A DNA stretch of 64,000 bases from Trebouxia sp. TZW2008 (taxonomy: Eukaryota; Chlorophyta; Trebouxiophyceae; Trebouxiales; Trebouxiaceae). Of this stretch, positions 35,959 through 46,690 are shown in pieces. Positions within the stretch are counted from its first letter, which is position 1. Each line of letters starts with the position of its first letter. The notes under the pieces are model-generated. The model saw only the letters and a list, made by a program, of their open reading frames with translations, made no database searches and had not been told where the DNA came from. The stretch covers positions 1-64,000 of the forward strand of contig BDIU01000239.1 of assembly GCA_002118135.1 (NCBI GenBank), read 5' to 3'. The translations under genes were made by a program, and so were the position numbers.

Positions 35959-38057
35959 TATACTGTTAACAACATTGTGCCATTGGACAAGGCCTGCGCA
36001 GACTGTCCTTGTCTAATTGTCTTGTATGCAGCAACTTGATGTCGCCTTTCTTGCAATGCAGTTGAACACCCTGTAGGCAAGTGTTGCGATCATCATTGCC
36101 TGCATGCGTGTTGTAATGGTTTCAACAGCTGTTGCAACGCACAGATGCACATGCACTCTTGCAGCTTTGCTCAAGCTTGTAGTTGCAGGGGTATATTTTG
36201 CCATGCATGATGCTTTGCACAGTCTGCTGTACAGCTGTCAGCATGGTGATTGCTTGCTCTGTACTGGTGAAAGCGTCGATGCGCAGATGCTATCTCTGTA
36301 GTGTGCTTCCCAAATTTTGGACTGCAATGCTGTTGATCAGATGTGTGATACTTGCAAAAGTCACAGTGCGCACGTGCTATCTTTGCGGCATGCTTCTGAG
36401 TTGGGTATTTTGGGGCTTCAATCAATGGTGTTGCGTGGCATGCAACAAATCACGCTAACAGACAAACTTCGCGTTAGGTGAAGCAGCTTATTAATAAGTA
36501 ATGTTGAATGAGGTCGTTAGCAAATGCAGCACCATGTGAAATGCATGCTGTGATGATCATGGGTGAATGCAGTGAGGTCAGAGGCTTGACTTGCTTGTCC
36601 AGGCTACACTCAATCTCAAAGAATACGATAATCATGATCTTGACAGGCTCTGTCCAAAGGCAAAGCTGTGAACTGCTTTCGTAGGCTTGAAATGCAGTTC
36701 TGTCAGCTAAAATCAAGTAGATATAGGACAGTCGCGACACTGCCAGCAAGTTTTGAAAGCGTCCACAAACTGCCACATTGCTGCTGACAGCGTGTCAAAT
36801 ATTAATCCCAAGCCAGGACATGGCAACGCATACCCTAGTGGACATACATAAATCCCACTAATGCAAAACAGTCCAGAAAAGACAGAATTCAATGGGGGCG
36901 ATGAAAATGTGTCATTTGGTGCGTGCGGAGTTGTCTCATACAACAAGATGATGTCCTACAGTGGATCAGTTGATGGCAGTGTGTCTGTCAGTGTAGTGGG
37001 AAAGCCTTGAGATTCTGGGCTGCTGCTTTTGGACAGCCTGCGTCACAAGTTTCAGTGCTTGATGGCTCAAGCCCTAGAACCAGACTGCTAGGGTGCCTTG
37101 TGATGACTCAAGCCCTAGAAGCAGACTGCTAGGGTGCCTTATGATGACTCAAGCCCTAGAACCAGACTGCTAGGGTGCCTTATGATGACTCAAGCCCTAG
37201 AACCAGACTGCTAGGGTGCCTTATGATGACTCAAGCCCTAAAACCAGACTGCTAGGGTGCCTTATGATGACTCAAGCCCTAGAAGCAGACTGCTAGGGTG
37301 CCTTATGATGACTCAAGCCCTAGAACCAGACTGCTAGGGTGCCTTATGATGACTTGCAAACACATTTGGTGTATTGAAGCATGCTGACAAAGCATAGTCT
37401 GAGGTTGAGAGGCAGACATGGCTCCATGCATTTTGGCTGGAAAGCGCAAGCAATCATGTTCAAACAGCACAGGCAACTGATGGAGGCTTGAGAAGGACTT
37501 ACATGGAAGAGGTTCCTGTCACGCTGGCGCTCTAAGCAAGAGCTCAGCATCAGCGGCCGCTCACATTGCTGCGTGCAAAGGGCACAGATGCCAATAGCGC
37601 AATGATGATTGCTTCGGCCCATGCATGACCGCCACCCTGTCAAACAGACTTTTAGTCAAGTGAAGCAATGATTTTGCAGCAGACCTCGATTGACAATGTG
37701 CTTCAAAGAGATTGAGAAGGTTAGCTTGCAACTGCTGCTTGACATGCCATCAGCCCACAGAAAAGCAGAAGCAAACAAGCATTTCGTGCTTGTGACCTTT
37801 CAGACTGCTGCATGTGAAATGCATTCATGACAGCTGCATCCTCATGCAAATGCTGCCAAACAGGCAAGGCTATTGGCACAAGAGGCATGGCTCCTTGAAC
37901 ATGAAGCTAAATGCATTTCAGCAGGACTTGAAGCCAAGCAGTAGACCATGCCATGCAGCTTGTGTGACAAGATATGGCTTGCCTGACATGTCTCTGAAGG
38001 TGATTGCGATGAAACCCTGGGTCTTGTCTAGCATTTGTGCTTGGAGGCAATCACAGT
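35959..38057. other. Intergenic region with a satellite
   Basis: Apart from the 41-bp satellite at 37066-37352, I see no convincing exons on either strand. Open frames are short and lack motifs. Confidence 0.4.
37066..37352. repeat. 41-bp satellite, seven copies
   Basis: Seven head-to-tail 41-bp units contain CTCAAGCCCTAGAACCAGAC followed by TGCTAGGGTGCCTTATGATG. They differ by one or two bases. Each unit contains the inverted pair CCCTAG/CTAGGG around a 10-nt loop, so the array could fold into a row of hairpins. Confidence 0.95.
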
Positions 38058-39689
38058 TCAGCTTGAGTCAAACGCCTGGGCAAACTCCTGATCAGACAGG
38101 GTGACTAGTTCTTGCAAGTGGTCTGTGGCTCTGAAGTCTGCTTGCTTGGCTGCCAGTTGAGTCAGGACCTTCCAGCGCGCGGCCAGGAGGCCGGGCAAGG
38201 AGGAAAAAAGCAGCTGCTCATGCACAGCGATGGCCTCCATGGACAGCTGCAGCTCCTGCCTCAAGAAGCTCCATCGCCGCTGCCATTGCTGGACATACAA
38301 GCCATTGTACCTGACAGGGCAACCTGGGTACATCTTCTCACATATGCTGCTGAACCTGATGTCTGTGCATTTCAGCACAGGTGTGAAACGGCCGGAAGTG
38401 GCTCTGCAGCATGTCCACCAGTCTGATTTCCAAAAGGAAGGTTGCATGTGGTCCAGTTCGGGTTGTGAGAGAAGTGATCAATGTGTTGGGATTAGCTGCT
38501 ATGTCATTGACATTGAGACCCAACACCACCTTGCAGAATTGGATCTTTTCAGTGTTTACGGAGGAAAACCAATTGCAATCCAACAAAGTACATTGTAGAG
38601 TACACATATGTAAGACTTGACTGGTTGTGAAGCCACAGGACTGAAGAGCCTGCATGTTGACGGCTAGTCGGTCTGGAGCATACAGCAGTGGGGGGCTACT
38701 CAATATTCTGCTCAGCTGCGCCAGACTCCAATGCAACATGATTTGGAGCTTCGTTGCTTTGGCTTGTATGTCTTCCTCAGACGAACTGTACAAGCCTGCC
38801 TTGATGGCCCTTTCAGCCACACTACTGCCGACTCCAAAAGTATCGCAAAACCACATGATGCGGCATTCAAGAGTGACAGCTGACGCTCTGAAAAGCCTCA
38901 TGTTGCTGGTCAACACAACGCTTCTGAGCTTGTCTGATGCTACAGGGACTTCAAGCAGCCTTGCGATGCACTCCAGGGACTCAAGAATGCGTCCTGGTCC
39001 ATATCTTAAAGCGGCACAGTGTCTACGAAGAAGCCTTGGTAGTTGCTGATCTGAAAATCTGGCCACCTCCTGGAAGACTGACAACGACTCTTGCAGTGCA
39101 GATAGATCTCTTGCAAAAACTCGGTCTTCCTTGTGCTGCATTTGAGCTGCGTCCAGACTTAACGATGTGAACCATTGGCTTTTGCAGGGGTGCCCGACAG
39201 CAATTGCGGGTATTTCTGCAGGCGCCTTGACAGTTCTGTAGGGCCAAGCTCTTGGAGCCACTGCTGAAGGGCAGGGTTCAGCTTGGCATCAATGCCCCAC
39301 CCCAGATATTGCGAGTACTCGCTCAGCACCTTATCAATGGTTTCGTCAGAAAGCCCTGCTTCTGCAAAAGCATTGCGCACGGCTGCTACAGAGCTGGCAT
39401 AGGCTGTGGCTGGCGTGCTTGTATGGAATTGAGCGCCAAACGGTGGCACTAAGGTCAGGTGTGGTCTGCTATTAGACCGATGTAAATGACTGTCATTGAG
39501 AAGTTGCTAGGGCTGACTTTGCTGGGACATCAACCTGCACCTTTGCAGGCTCTTATCAGCTGCTGCATCGTGACTGCTAGGTATGTGAGTAGCCAAGCCT
39601 TGCCTACGTACCTTGATACAGGTGCTGTGCCTAGATCGCAAAACGCGGAAGAAACGAAACAGCGTGGCTGGTGCAAGCCTGTACGACAT
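38058..39689 (-). pseudogene. Decayed mTERF family gene copy
   Basis: It matches the intact gene at 42787-44361 along its whole length: LNPALQQWLQELGPTELS, VAERAIKAGL, MLHWSLAQLSRILS, CGFTTSQVLH and YVQQWQRRWSFLRQE. It is broken by TGG to TAG in the N-terminal part (about 39511), a frame-shifting deletion near 39165-39190 followed by a stop, and a 5-bp deletion near 38395 that shifts frame again. The last frame ends TLSDQEFAQAFDSS. It is most likely a pseudogene, though transcribed pieces could persist. Confidence 0.85.
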
Positions 39690-40010
39690 ACTCAGGTTTA
39701 CGAGGTAGCATTCGAAAATACTACTTCGAAAGTATCACTCCAAAGCAGTCAGCTCAGCAGCACGCATCCTGGGATGTAGCTCTGGTAGATACTCATCCAA
39801 GAAAGCTGTCCCTGCAGCTCGTGAGGTGCTTCGCTGACATCGCAACAAGCGCAATCCAGCCAACAACCGGCTCTGGCTCATGATGCGGTGTGAAAGCAGC
39901 GAGGGGCTTGCCTGGTGTGCTGAGTATCTCGTTTAGTTGACGGCCTAATGGGAGGAACGCGTCCGGTTATGGTACCTGTTCGATTTTGCAAAGGCCACTT
40001 GAAATTCATG
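38058..40010. repeat. 1.9-kb segmental duplication (with 42787-44790)
   Basis: The two blocks are in the same orientation about 4.7 kb apart. Similarity covers the mTERF coding region and extends upstream of it through shared stretches such as GCGCAATCCAGCCA and TTTGCAAAGGCCACTTG. The promoter region was therefore copied too. Confidence 0.85.
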
Positions 40011-40914
40011 GCAACATTGCCATTTTCTGATCAAAGCATTGCTCAGAATGCGTAGGATCAGAAGGAGTATGCCTTTGGCTCCTTTCTGAGCTTGTTGATG
40101 GGCATGCCTACAAGGAATTCTGCAGGCACAGCTTGCAGCAGGGCGCACTTGTCCTATGTCAATTGCGTTGCGCCCTGCACCTATCTGTTGTGATTTGGTA
40201 ACCTGATTTAGCATGCCCTGTTGTTTGATGGTGCTCAGCACACACTTCACACGTGCTCTGGTGCAGCTCTGATTGCACCTAGGCAAAGCAGCTGCATTTG
40301 AGCCAGATTGTTTGCTGCATACACAAGCTTAGTAGCTTACTAACAAGCATGCAATCAGCATTTGTGTCTTGTTCAGTATGGAGGTGCCTACGAAGACAAG
40401 GTGCGACTGCTATACCCCACAAAATGACTGCCTTCACGAACAGCTGCAATCCTCCTTGCCGCATGCATGCTCACTTTGGTCCCATTGACTACTGCTGGCA
40501 ATTGCCATTCTCCTTAACATATTTCTGCTCAGGCCTACTTCAATGTATTTGTGCAGTGAGCTGAGCTGGCAATGGCTTCTTCTTTGCGCCTGAAGGTGCT
40601 CTCTGCATCTGCAGCCAGGCAGTCTGGCAGGGGTTTCTGCCATGCTGACAAACAGGATGTCACTGCAGCTGCATACATGCGGAATGACACGATATAGGCA
40701 ACATAAAGCCCTGCTGTATAGCTAATGGTCATGCATCACAGGTTTGACAAATGAGCAAGAACAGCTGCCTTAGCAAGCTTTTGACTAGCTGCTCAGTACA
40801 AGACTCGGTATTGTCTCGTGTGCAACTTTACAGTCTCGTGTGCAACTTTACAGAGCAACAGCACGCTAGTCGTTTGACTACAGCCCTGACTCTGCAGGTG
40901 TATTGATGTCCGCA
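40011..40914. other. Intergenic region
   Basis: Nothing is assigned. There is a short direct repeat, GTCTCGTGTGCAACTTTACA twice, at 40813-40852. A minus-strand stretch near 40560-40720 reads SYTAGLYVAYIVSFRMYAAA, protein-like but unplaced. Confidence 0.35.
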
Positions 40915-42450
40915 TCAGGGAGCTGGCAGAAGATTTTGTCTTGTGTCTGCAAGTATGGCAGCACCTCCCTGCCAAAACTCTGACATGTTGCCTACTTTCG
41001 CGAGAGGCTGACTAGCTGTCAGCACATGTCCGTAATGATGACACATTTGCATTTGTCACAAATGTTGTGCAGACTTGCCTGGACCAAGCTCACGGGGAGG
41101 CAGCCCTTCCTGCCGCTCTGCTTGGTACTGGATGATGTAGGCTGCGCTCAATGCTTGTCTGGCATGCTCTTGGGATGACGCATCAGCTCTGCATTGCAAG
41201 CACCTCAAGGCTCAAGATCATTGACTGCCCACAAGGCTGCGCAGCTAAAGTACCCTAATGCTGCATATGCGTGCGCTCAATCCTGGAGAACACTATGTCA
41301 ACTTTGCAAATGCAAAATTGCTATAGTTGAACCATCAGAGCCAAGCTGCAGCAAATCAGCTTCCTTCTGATTCCTAGACACAAAATCACCTAAACGCAGG
41401 ATGTCAGCAAACATTCAAGTCAGGCCAAAGATAGACATGCACGTCAAGGATCTGTATGCCTCACGTGCATTGAACATGCAGGCATTGCGCGCGGATGGTG
41501 TAGTGCATTCTTTGTGCAAATCTCACATGACTTGATCAGCACCTGACAAACAACTCAAATCAGCACTAGCTGCCCATGTTGTCAATGCCTTGACCTGAAG
41601 ATGCTAGACTGAGCTGGCGAGCCGACTTCTTCAGCTTCAGCATGCTCATGACATAGTTACAATCAGCTGAAACATCTCCTCCAATCAGATGATGTCTTCA
41701 GCTGTGTGGCTGACTTGGCGTAAGAGCTGCAGCTCAGGAATGGCCACAGCAAATCAGGCACAACATGTTATGTCATTGCATCCACTTGTAGAGACAGCAG
41801 CGGCAGCACATGCCAGACTGCCAAAACACCTGCATGTGCAAATGCTGCTCAGAACAGGCATGCATACAAACCAACACCTTATGAAGAAGGACTGGTCAGC
41901 AAAAGCAAATGCTCTGTAACACAGAAGGCAGCCTTTTGAGGGCAAAAGGCCTTGCAAGCCATGCCAAACGCTGACTACCAAGCTGTTACACAGGCAATGA
42001 GTGCGCAAATATGCACAAGCTTAAGCGGCTTGTTTGTAACCAGCCAGCTTGGCAGCATTCCAATCCAAATGTAGCTCAACTGCTGTAATCTCAATTCGCG
42101 GGATCTTGAACAAAACCTTTCAGATCTTGCAAAATGCCCTTGGCCATCAGAGCACTTGTACACTCAGACACAAACAAAAAGCCGAGTGATTGAACGTACA
42201 GGACAAAGTGACAGGTGCTGCTCACAGCTGAAGCTTACGACATAGACAATGTGCCTACATGCCTGAAGTCCACACACCATCTTTCTGTCGCTCTGCCAAC
42301 AATAGGTGATGCATGCTGCCACAAAGGTCTAGTCTTCTTCTTGCTTTGTCAGTGCCATTGCTCTGACAGTGCCACTGGAGCCCTGAAACACAGAGACTCC
42401 AGAATCAGCAACAAGATCTCGTGCCATAACATGCAGCTCTAGAACTGGTG
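40915..42450 (-). CDS. Unrecognised gene, partial exon set
   Basis: Two exons join cleanly: 41188-41079 (SSQEHARQALSAAYIIQYQA, then GLPPRELGP) and 40979-40915 (EFWQGGAAILADTRQNLLPA, then P and stop). The intron between them has a GC donor (CCAG/GCAAGT). Further upstream on the same strand, coding-like stretches lie near 42020-42105 (RIEITAVELHLDWNAAKLAG) and 42330-42450 (LELHVMARDLVADSGVSVFQ). They are not phase-linked, so the model is incomplete. I do not recognise the family. The 3' end is better supported than the rest. Confidence 0.4.
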
Positions 42451-42786
42451 GATGTGAGTGAAATGTGACATTGCAGTTGCGCATTTGCGCATTGTGGATC
42501 TGCAAAGCTGCAAGACATTGCAAAAAAGTAGTCCTGAGCAGCACATGACAACAGCAGCAAAACAAGACTTGTGCACTAAAGGTTGCTCAATGGTTATACC
42601 ATCCAATTGAAAAGGGCAACACAAGCCCAACACACATATTCAGCAAGGACGGAGATGAAGTTGCAGCTGATTGAAACGGGGCAGCATTGTTTTGGTCATG
42701 CAAATTGAGTAGTTGTCATGTTTACAACAACTTGTGCTGTCAAACAATAACATTGCAAGCTTACCCTATCTTTCAGGCTTGCACCA

Positions 42787-44361
42787 TCATGCCAGGCAAG
42801 CCTCTTTGGCACTAAAGGTCTTAGCAAAGTCTTGGTCAGACAAGGTAGCCAGTGCTTGCAGATGGTCAACTGCCCTGAAGTCTGCTTGCTTGGCTGCCAA
42901 CTGAGTCAAAACCTGCCAGCGTGGGGCTAGGGTGTCGGGCAAGGAGGCAAAAAGCAGCTGCTCATGCGCAGCAATGGCTTCCATGGGGAGCTGCATCTCC
43001 TGCCTCAAGAAGCTCCATCGCCGCTGCCATTGCTGGACATACATGCCATTGTAAGAGACAGAGCAATCTGAGTGCATCTTCTCACATATGCGGCTGAACC
43101 TGATGTCTGTGTAATACAGCACAGATGAGAAACGGCCAGAAATGGGAATGCTCTGCAGCGTGTCTACCAGATTGGTTTCCAAAAGGAAGCTTGCACGTGG
43201 TCCAAGTCGGGTTGTGAGAGAATAGGTCAATATGCTGGGATCAGCTGCCATATCATCAAGAGTGAGACCCAACACCACCTTGCAGAATTGGAGCTTTTCA
43301 ATGTTTATGGAGGATGACCAATTGCAACGCAACAAATTACATTTCTGAGTACATATGTGCAAGACTTGACTGGTTGTAAAGCCACAAGTCTGAAGAGCCT
43401 GCATGTTGATGGCTACTCGGTCTGGAGCATATTGCAACAGCAGTGGGGATCTACTCAATATTCTGCTCAGCTGCGCCTGACTCCAATGCAACATGGTTTG
43501 GAGCTTCATTGCTTTGGCTTGCATGTCTTCCTCAGACAAACTGCACAAGCCTGCCTTGATGGCCCTCTCAGCCACACTACTGCCAACTCCCAAAGTTTCG
43601 CAAAACCACATGATGCGGCGTTCAAGAGTGACAGCTGACGCTCTGAAAAGCCTTTTTTTCACAACACTTCTGAGCTTGTCTGACGCTACGGGGACTCCAA
43701 GCAGCCGTGCAACGCATTCCAGAGACTGAAGAATGCGTCGCGGCTCACACTGTAAGGCAGCAAAATGTCTATGCAGAAGCCTTGGGACTTGCTCATTTGA
43801 AAACCTGGCCACTTCCCGGAAGACTGACACCGACTCTTGTATTGCAGACAAGTTTCTTGCAAAAATCCGTGACTCCTTGTCCTGAATTTGAGCTGCATCA
43901 ACTCCCTGAGATTTGAGCCATAAAGACACCACTTTGGCTTTGGCAGGGTTGCTCAACAGCAATTGTGGGTTTTGTTGCAAGCGCGTCGGCAGCTCTGTGG
44001 GACCAAGCTCCTGGAGCCATTGTTGAAGGGCGGGGTTCAGCTTGGCGTCAACGTTCCATCTCAGATAACATGGATACCTGCTGAGCACCTTGTCACTGGT
44101 TTGGTCTGAAAGCCCTGCTTTTGCAAATGCATTGCGTACGGCAGCATCAGAGCTGGCAGAGGCTGTATCCGACGCTGACTTTGCTGGCATGCTTGTATGA
44201 AATTGAGCACTCAATGGTGGCAATATGGCCATGCCTGCTCTGCTGCTGAAATGATGCAGGTGGCTGCCGACAAGAAATTGCCATGGCTCATTTTGCTGAG
44301 ACCCCAACCTGCACCTTTGCAGGCTCTTGTGAGCTGCTGCACTGTGACTACCAGGTGTCAT
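42787..44361 (-). CDS. mTERF family organellar nucleic-acid-binding protein
   Basis: A single uninterrupted exon encodes 524 residues from ATG at 44361; an in-frame upstream extension to 44451 lacks an ATG. The first 70 residues are rich in S, R, H and Q with few acids, suiting an organellar transit peptide. The rest is alpha-helical with leucine-patterned repeats of about 30-35 residues, as in mTERF proteins: VSVFREVARFSNEQVPRLL, LERRIMWFCETLGVGS, LQTMLHWSQAQLSRILSRSP and the diagnostic late motif VLGLTLDDMAADPSIL then YSLTTRLGPR. mTERFs bind organellar DNA or RNA and affect transcription, splicing or ribosome assembly. The gene lacks introns, unlike most of its neighbours, which may reflect origin by retroposition. 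It was duplicated locally (38058-39689) and a fragment sits at 11336. Confidence 0.85.
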   Translation of the reverse strand: MTPGSHSAAAHKSLQRCRLGSQQNEPWQFLVGSHLHHFSSRAGMAILPPLSAQFHTSMPAKSASDTASASSDAAVRNAFAKAGLSDQTSDKVLSRYPCYLRWNVDAKLNPALQQWLQELGPTELPTRLQQNPQLLLSNPAKAKVVSLWLKSQGVDAAQIQDKESRIFARNLSAIQESVSVFREVARFSNEQVPRLLHRHFAALQCEPRRILQSLECVARLLGVPVASDKLRSVVKKRLFRASAVTLERRIMWFCETLGVGSSVAERAIKAGLCSLSEEDMQAKAMKLQTMLHWSQAQLSRILSRSPLLLQYAPDRVAINMQALQTCGFTTSQVLHICTQKCNLLRCNWSSSINIEKLQFCKVVLGLTLDDMAADPSILTYSLTTRLGPRASFLLETNLVDTLQSIPISGRFSSVLYYTDIRFSRICEKMHSDCSVSYNGMYVQQWQRRWSFLRQEMQLPMEAIAAHEQLLFASLPDTLAPRWQVLTQLAAKQADFRAVDHLQALATLSDQDFAKTFSAKEACLA

Positions 44362-44790
44362 GAGTAGCCAAGCCTTGCCTACGTACCTTGATGCATGTGC
44401 TGTGCCTGAAGGGCCAAAAGGCGGGGAACCGAAACAGCGTGGCTGGTGCAAGCCTGTACCAAATACTCAGGTTTGCAGGGCAGCAGTCAAAATCACCCCT
44501 CCTCTGACTGTGCAAGGGTGCTGTCAAGCATTCAGCTCACCAGCAGGCACCGTGGTCTGTAGCTCTGGTAATGCTTGGTCCAAGAAAGCTATCCCTTCAG
44601 CTCGCAGTGTGTTTCGCTGACATGGCAACCAGCGCAATCCAGCCACAATCCGGCTCCGGCTCATGATGCGCTGTGCGATCAGCGAGGCGCTTGCCTAAAG
44701 CGCTGACTTCTTTTTGCAGCTGGTAGTTGCTAAAGAGAGAGCTACCTGTTCGAGTTTGCAAAGGCCACTTGCAATATTCGCGCCATCTGA

Positions 44791-45560
44791 ATGCACGCTT
44801 GTGGTTTCAGAGCGATAAGCTAGAAGTCCACGGTGCCATCAGCGAGTGCTCCAGTAAGGCATACAAGCTAATGCCAACGTTGGCAATCTTGCCCGCCTGC
44901 GTATCAAACCAGATCAAGCCGCTTTCATCTTGAACATCGTGTGACGTTTGACCACAGCGCAATATCGTCCGACGGTCCAAGGCTTTGGATTCTTGTACTG
45001 CAACGTACGCCAGCGCATGATGAGCTGTCAAACCTACACAGCGCTCGTATCAACCGTGTGCAGAAGCTTTGCATTATGCGTTTTTGCCGGGTGGAAATCC
45101 CAAGCTGAATCTGCGGGCTATGTGCTTCTGGGTGACGTGCGACAAGCTGCGTTCGTACCACGAGCCTCACTGACTTCATAGCGACCACTGCAGGGTTTCG
45201 AGCAGCCGCTGTAGACCTTTGAAAGGTCAATTTTACTGTGCAACAGCACAACGGCAGTCAGACTGCTGCCAACACTCGGCAAGCTTGCAGCAGTCGAAGA
45301 CCTTGCAAGGACCGGAGCAAGATCAGTCGGGACATGTCCAGTGCCAGGTCGACATAGACGCTCGACGTGAGATCAGCAGTTGGCTTCCTGCAAGAAGTAT
45401 CAAGAAACTACATCACGTGTGCAAGGCAGCATGTCAGAGAGAAAGTTGAGTAAAGAAGCTCGCTCAAAGTACTGCTGCTATGCAAGCTGTTTACAAATTT
45501 TCCTGCCAAACCCATTTTGGCCTCTTACTTGTGAATACTCTACCAGTGACTAGTCTTTTC
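44791..45560. other. Intergenic region
   Basis: No recognised gene; short open frames on both strands lack motifs. It may hold upstream sequence of the repeat-rich locus that follows. Confidence 0.35.
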
Positions 45561-46690
45561 TGCAGAACCAAGAAAGGCTTCAACACAGAGGGGTACAGCT
45601 GGTGTGCCCCAATGAGCACTATGAAGACCAGGTGAGAGATGAACTTTGCATCAAGCCATCTCAACGTGATGCCTATGAAGTGCCAGCTGCAATGCACAAC
45701 CTTTGACAAAGTGTCTTGCACTGTCAGAATAGCCTGCTGGGTTTGCAGAGGCTCAGACTCGTTTTTCTGAAACGCAGTCATGACAGCTCAGACCAGGCTT
45801 GGTTCATGCCCATAAGCAAAGCCGTCATGCTTGGCCTGCGAAGCACTCTCGGGAATGTTGTTCGCCTTTACCACTCAATGCTGCTGTGCAAGATGACGTA
45901 ACAATGCACTAACATGGCAGCCATACAACATCTGCATGCACTATAGAGTCTCATTTGGGCCTCTTACGTGTGAGCCTTCTCTGCAGAGCAGGAAAGGTTC
46001 CAACACAGAGAGCATAGCTTCTCGCCCCACCAACATTGTGAAAACCAGGCAAGACATGAAAAGTCAGCTCAAGCCATTTCATCATGATGCCTGTGAAGTG
46101 CGAGCTATAATACACAGCCCATTTAACAGCGACTTTGGCACTTGCAGATAAAGCCTGCTGGATTCGCATCAGCTCAGACTTGCTTTCCTGAAATGCAGTC
46201 ATGACAACAGCTCTGACCAGCTTGATGTATACCCATAAGCAAAGCCTTCATGCTTGGCCTGTGGCGCGCTTTCAGGTATGTTGTCGACCTTTACTGTTCT
46301 CTCGTAGCTGTACAGCAGGACGGTTCAATGCACTATCATGGCAGCCACACAACAAATGCATGCACTGTGGAGTGTCATTTGTGCCTCTTACTTGTGAGCC
46401 TTCTCTGCAGTAGCATTTCCAACACAGAGGGCATAGCTTCTCGCCCCACCAACATTGAGAAACCAGGTGAGACATGCAAAATCATTGGAAGCCATTTCAA
46501 CATGCTGCCTGTGAAGTGCAAGCTGCAAACCCAGCAGGCCTTATCTGAAAGTGCAAAAAGCACCATCAAGTGGGATCACTTTTCTGAGATGGCAGTTCTG
46601 ATCAACTGCATTCATACCCACAAGAAAAGCCTTCATCCTTGGTCCGTGGAGCACCTTCAGGTATGTTGTCAACCTGTTCCACTCATTGTT
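45561..46690 (+). repeat. Three tandem 420-bp units with exon-like borders
   Basis: Units begin after TCTGCAG at 45566, 45987 and 46411 (periods 421 and 424). Each has CAACACAGAG, an ACCAG/GTGAG donor-like site (GCAAG in the second), and a second block ending near GGTATGTTG. The third unit reads openly through SNTEGIASRPTNIEKPGETC, IGSHFNMLPVKCKLQ and WDHFSEMAVLINC. The gene it belongs to is not identified. By analogy with the other arrays the third copy is probably the functional exon. Confidence 0.6.

Noticed and set aside
37066..37352. CRISPR-like array
   Set aside because: The 41-bp units are contiguous without variable spacers and the genome is eukaryotic; it is a satellite.
43357..43916. 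Plus-strand open frames opposite the mTERF gene
   Set aside because: Shadow frames of the 524-residue minus-strand gene; their paralogous counterparts in the pseudogene copy change only because the DNA is duplicated.
46411..46569. Argonaute N-terminal domain at the third 420-bp unit
   Set aside because: The likeness is a few residues only, and no PAZ or Piwi motifs occur nearby on that strand.
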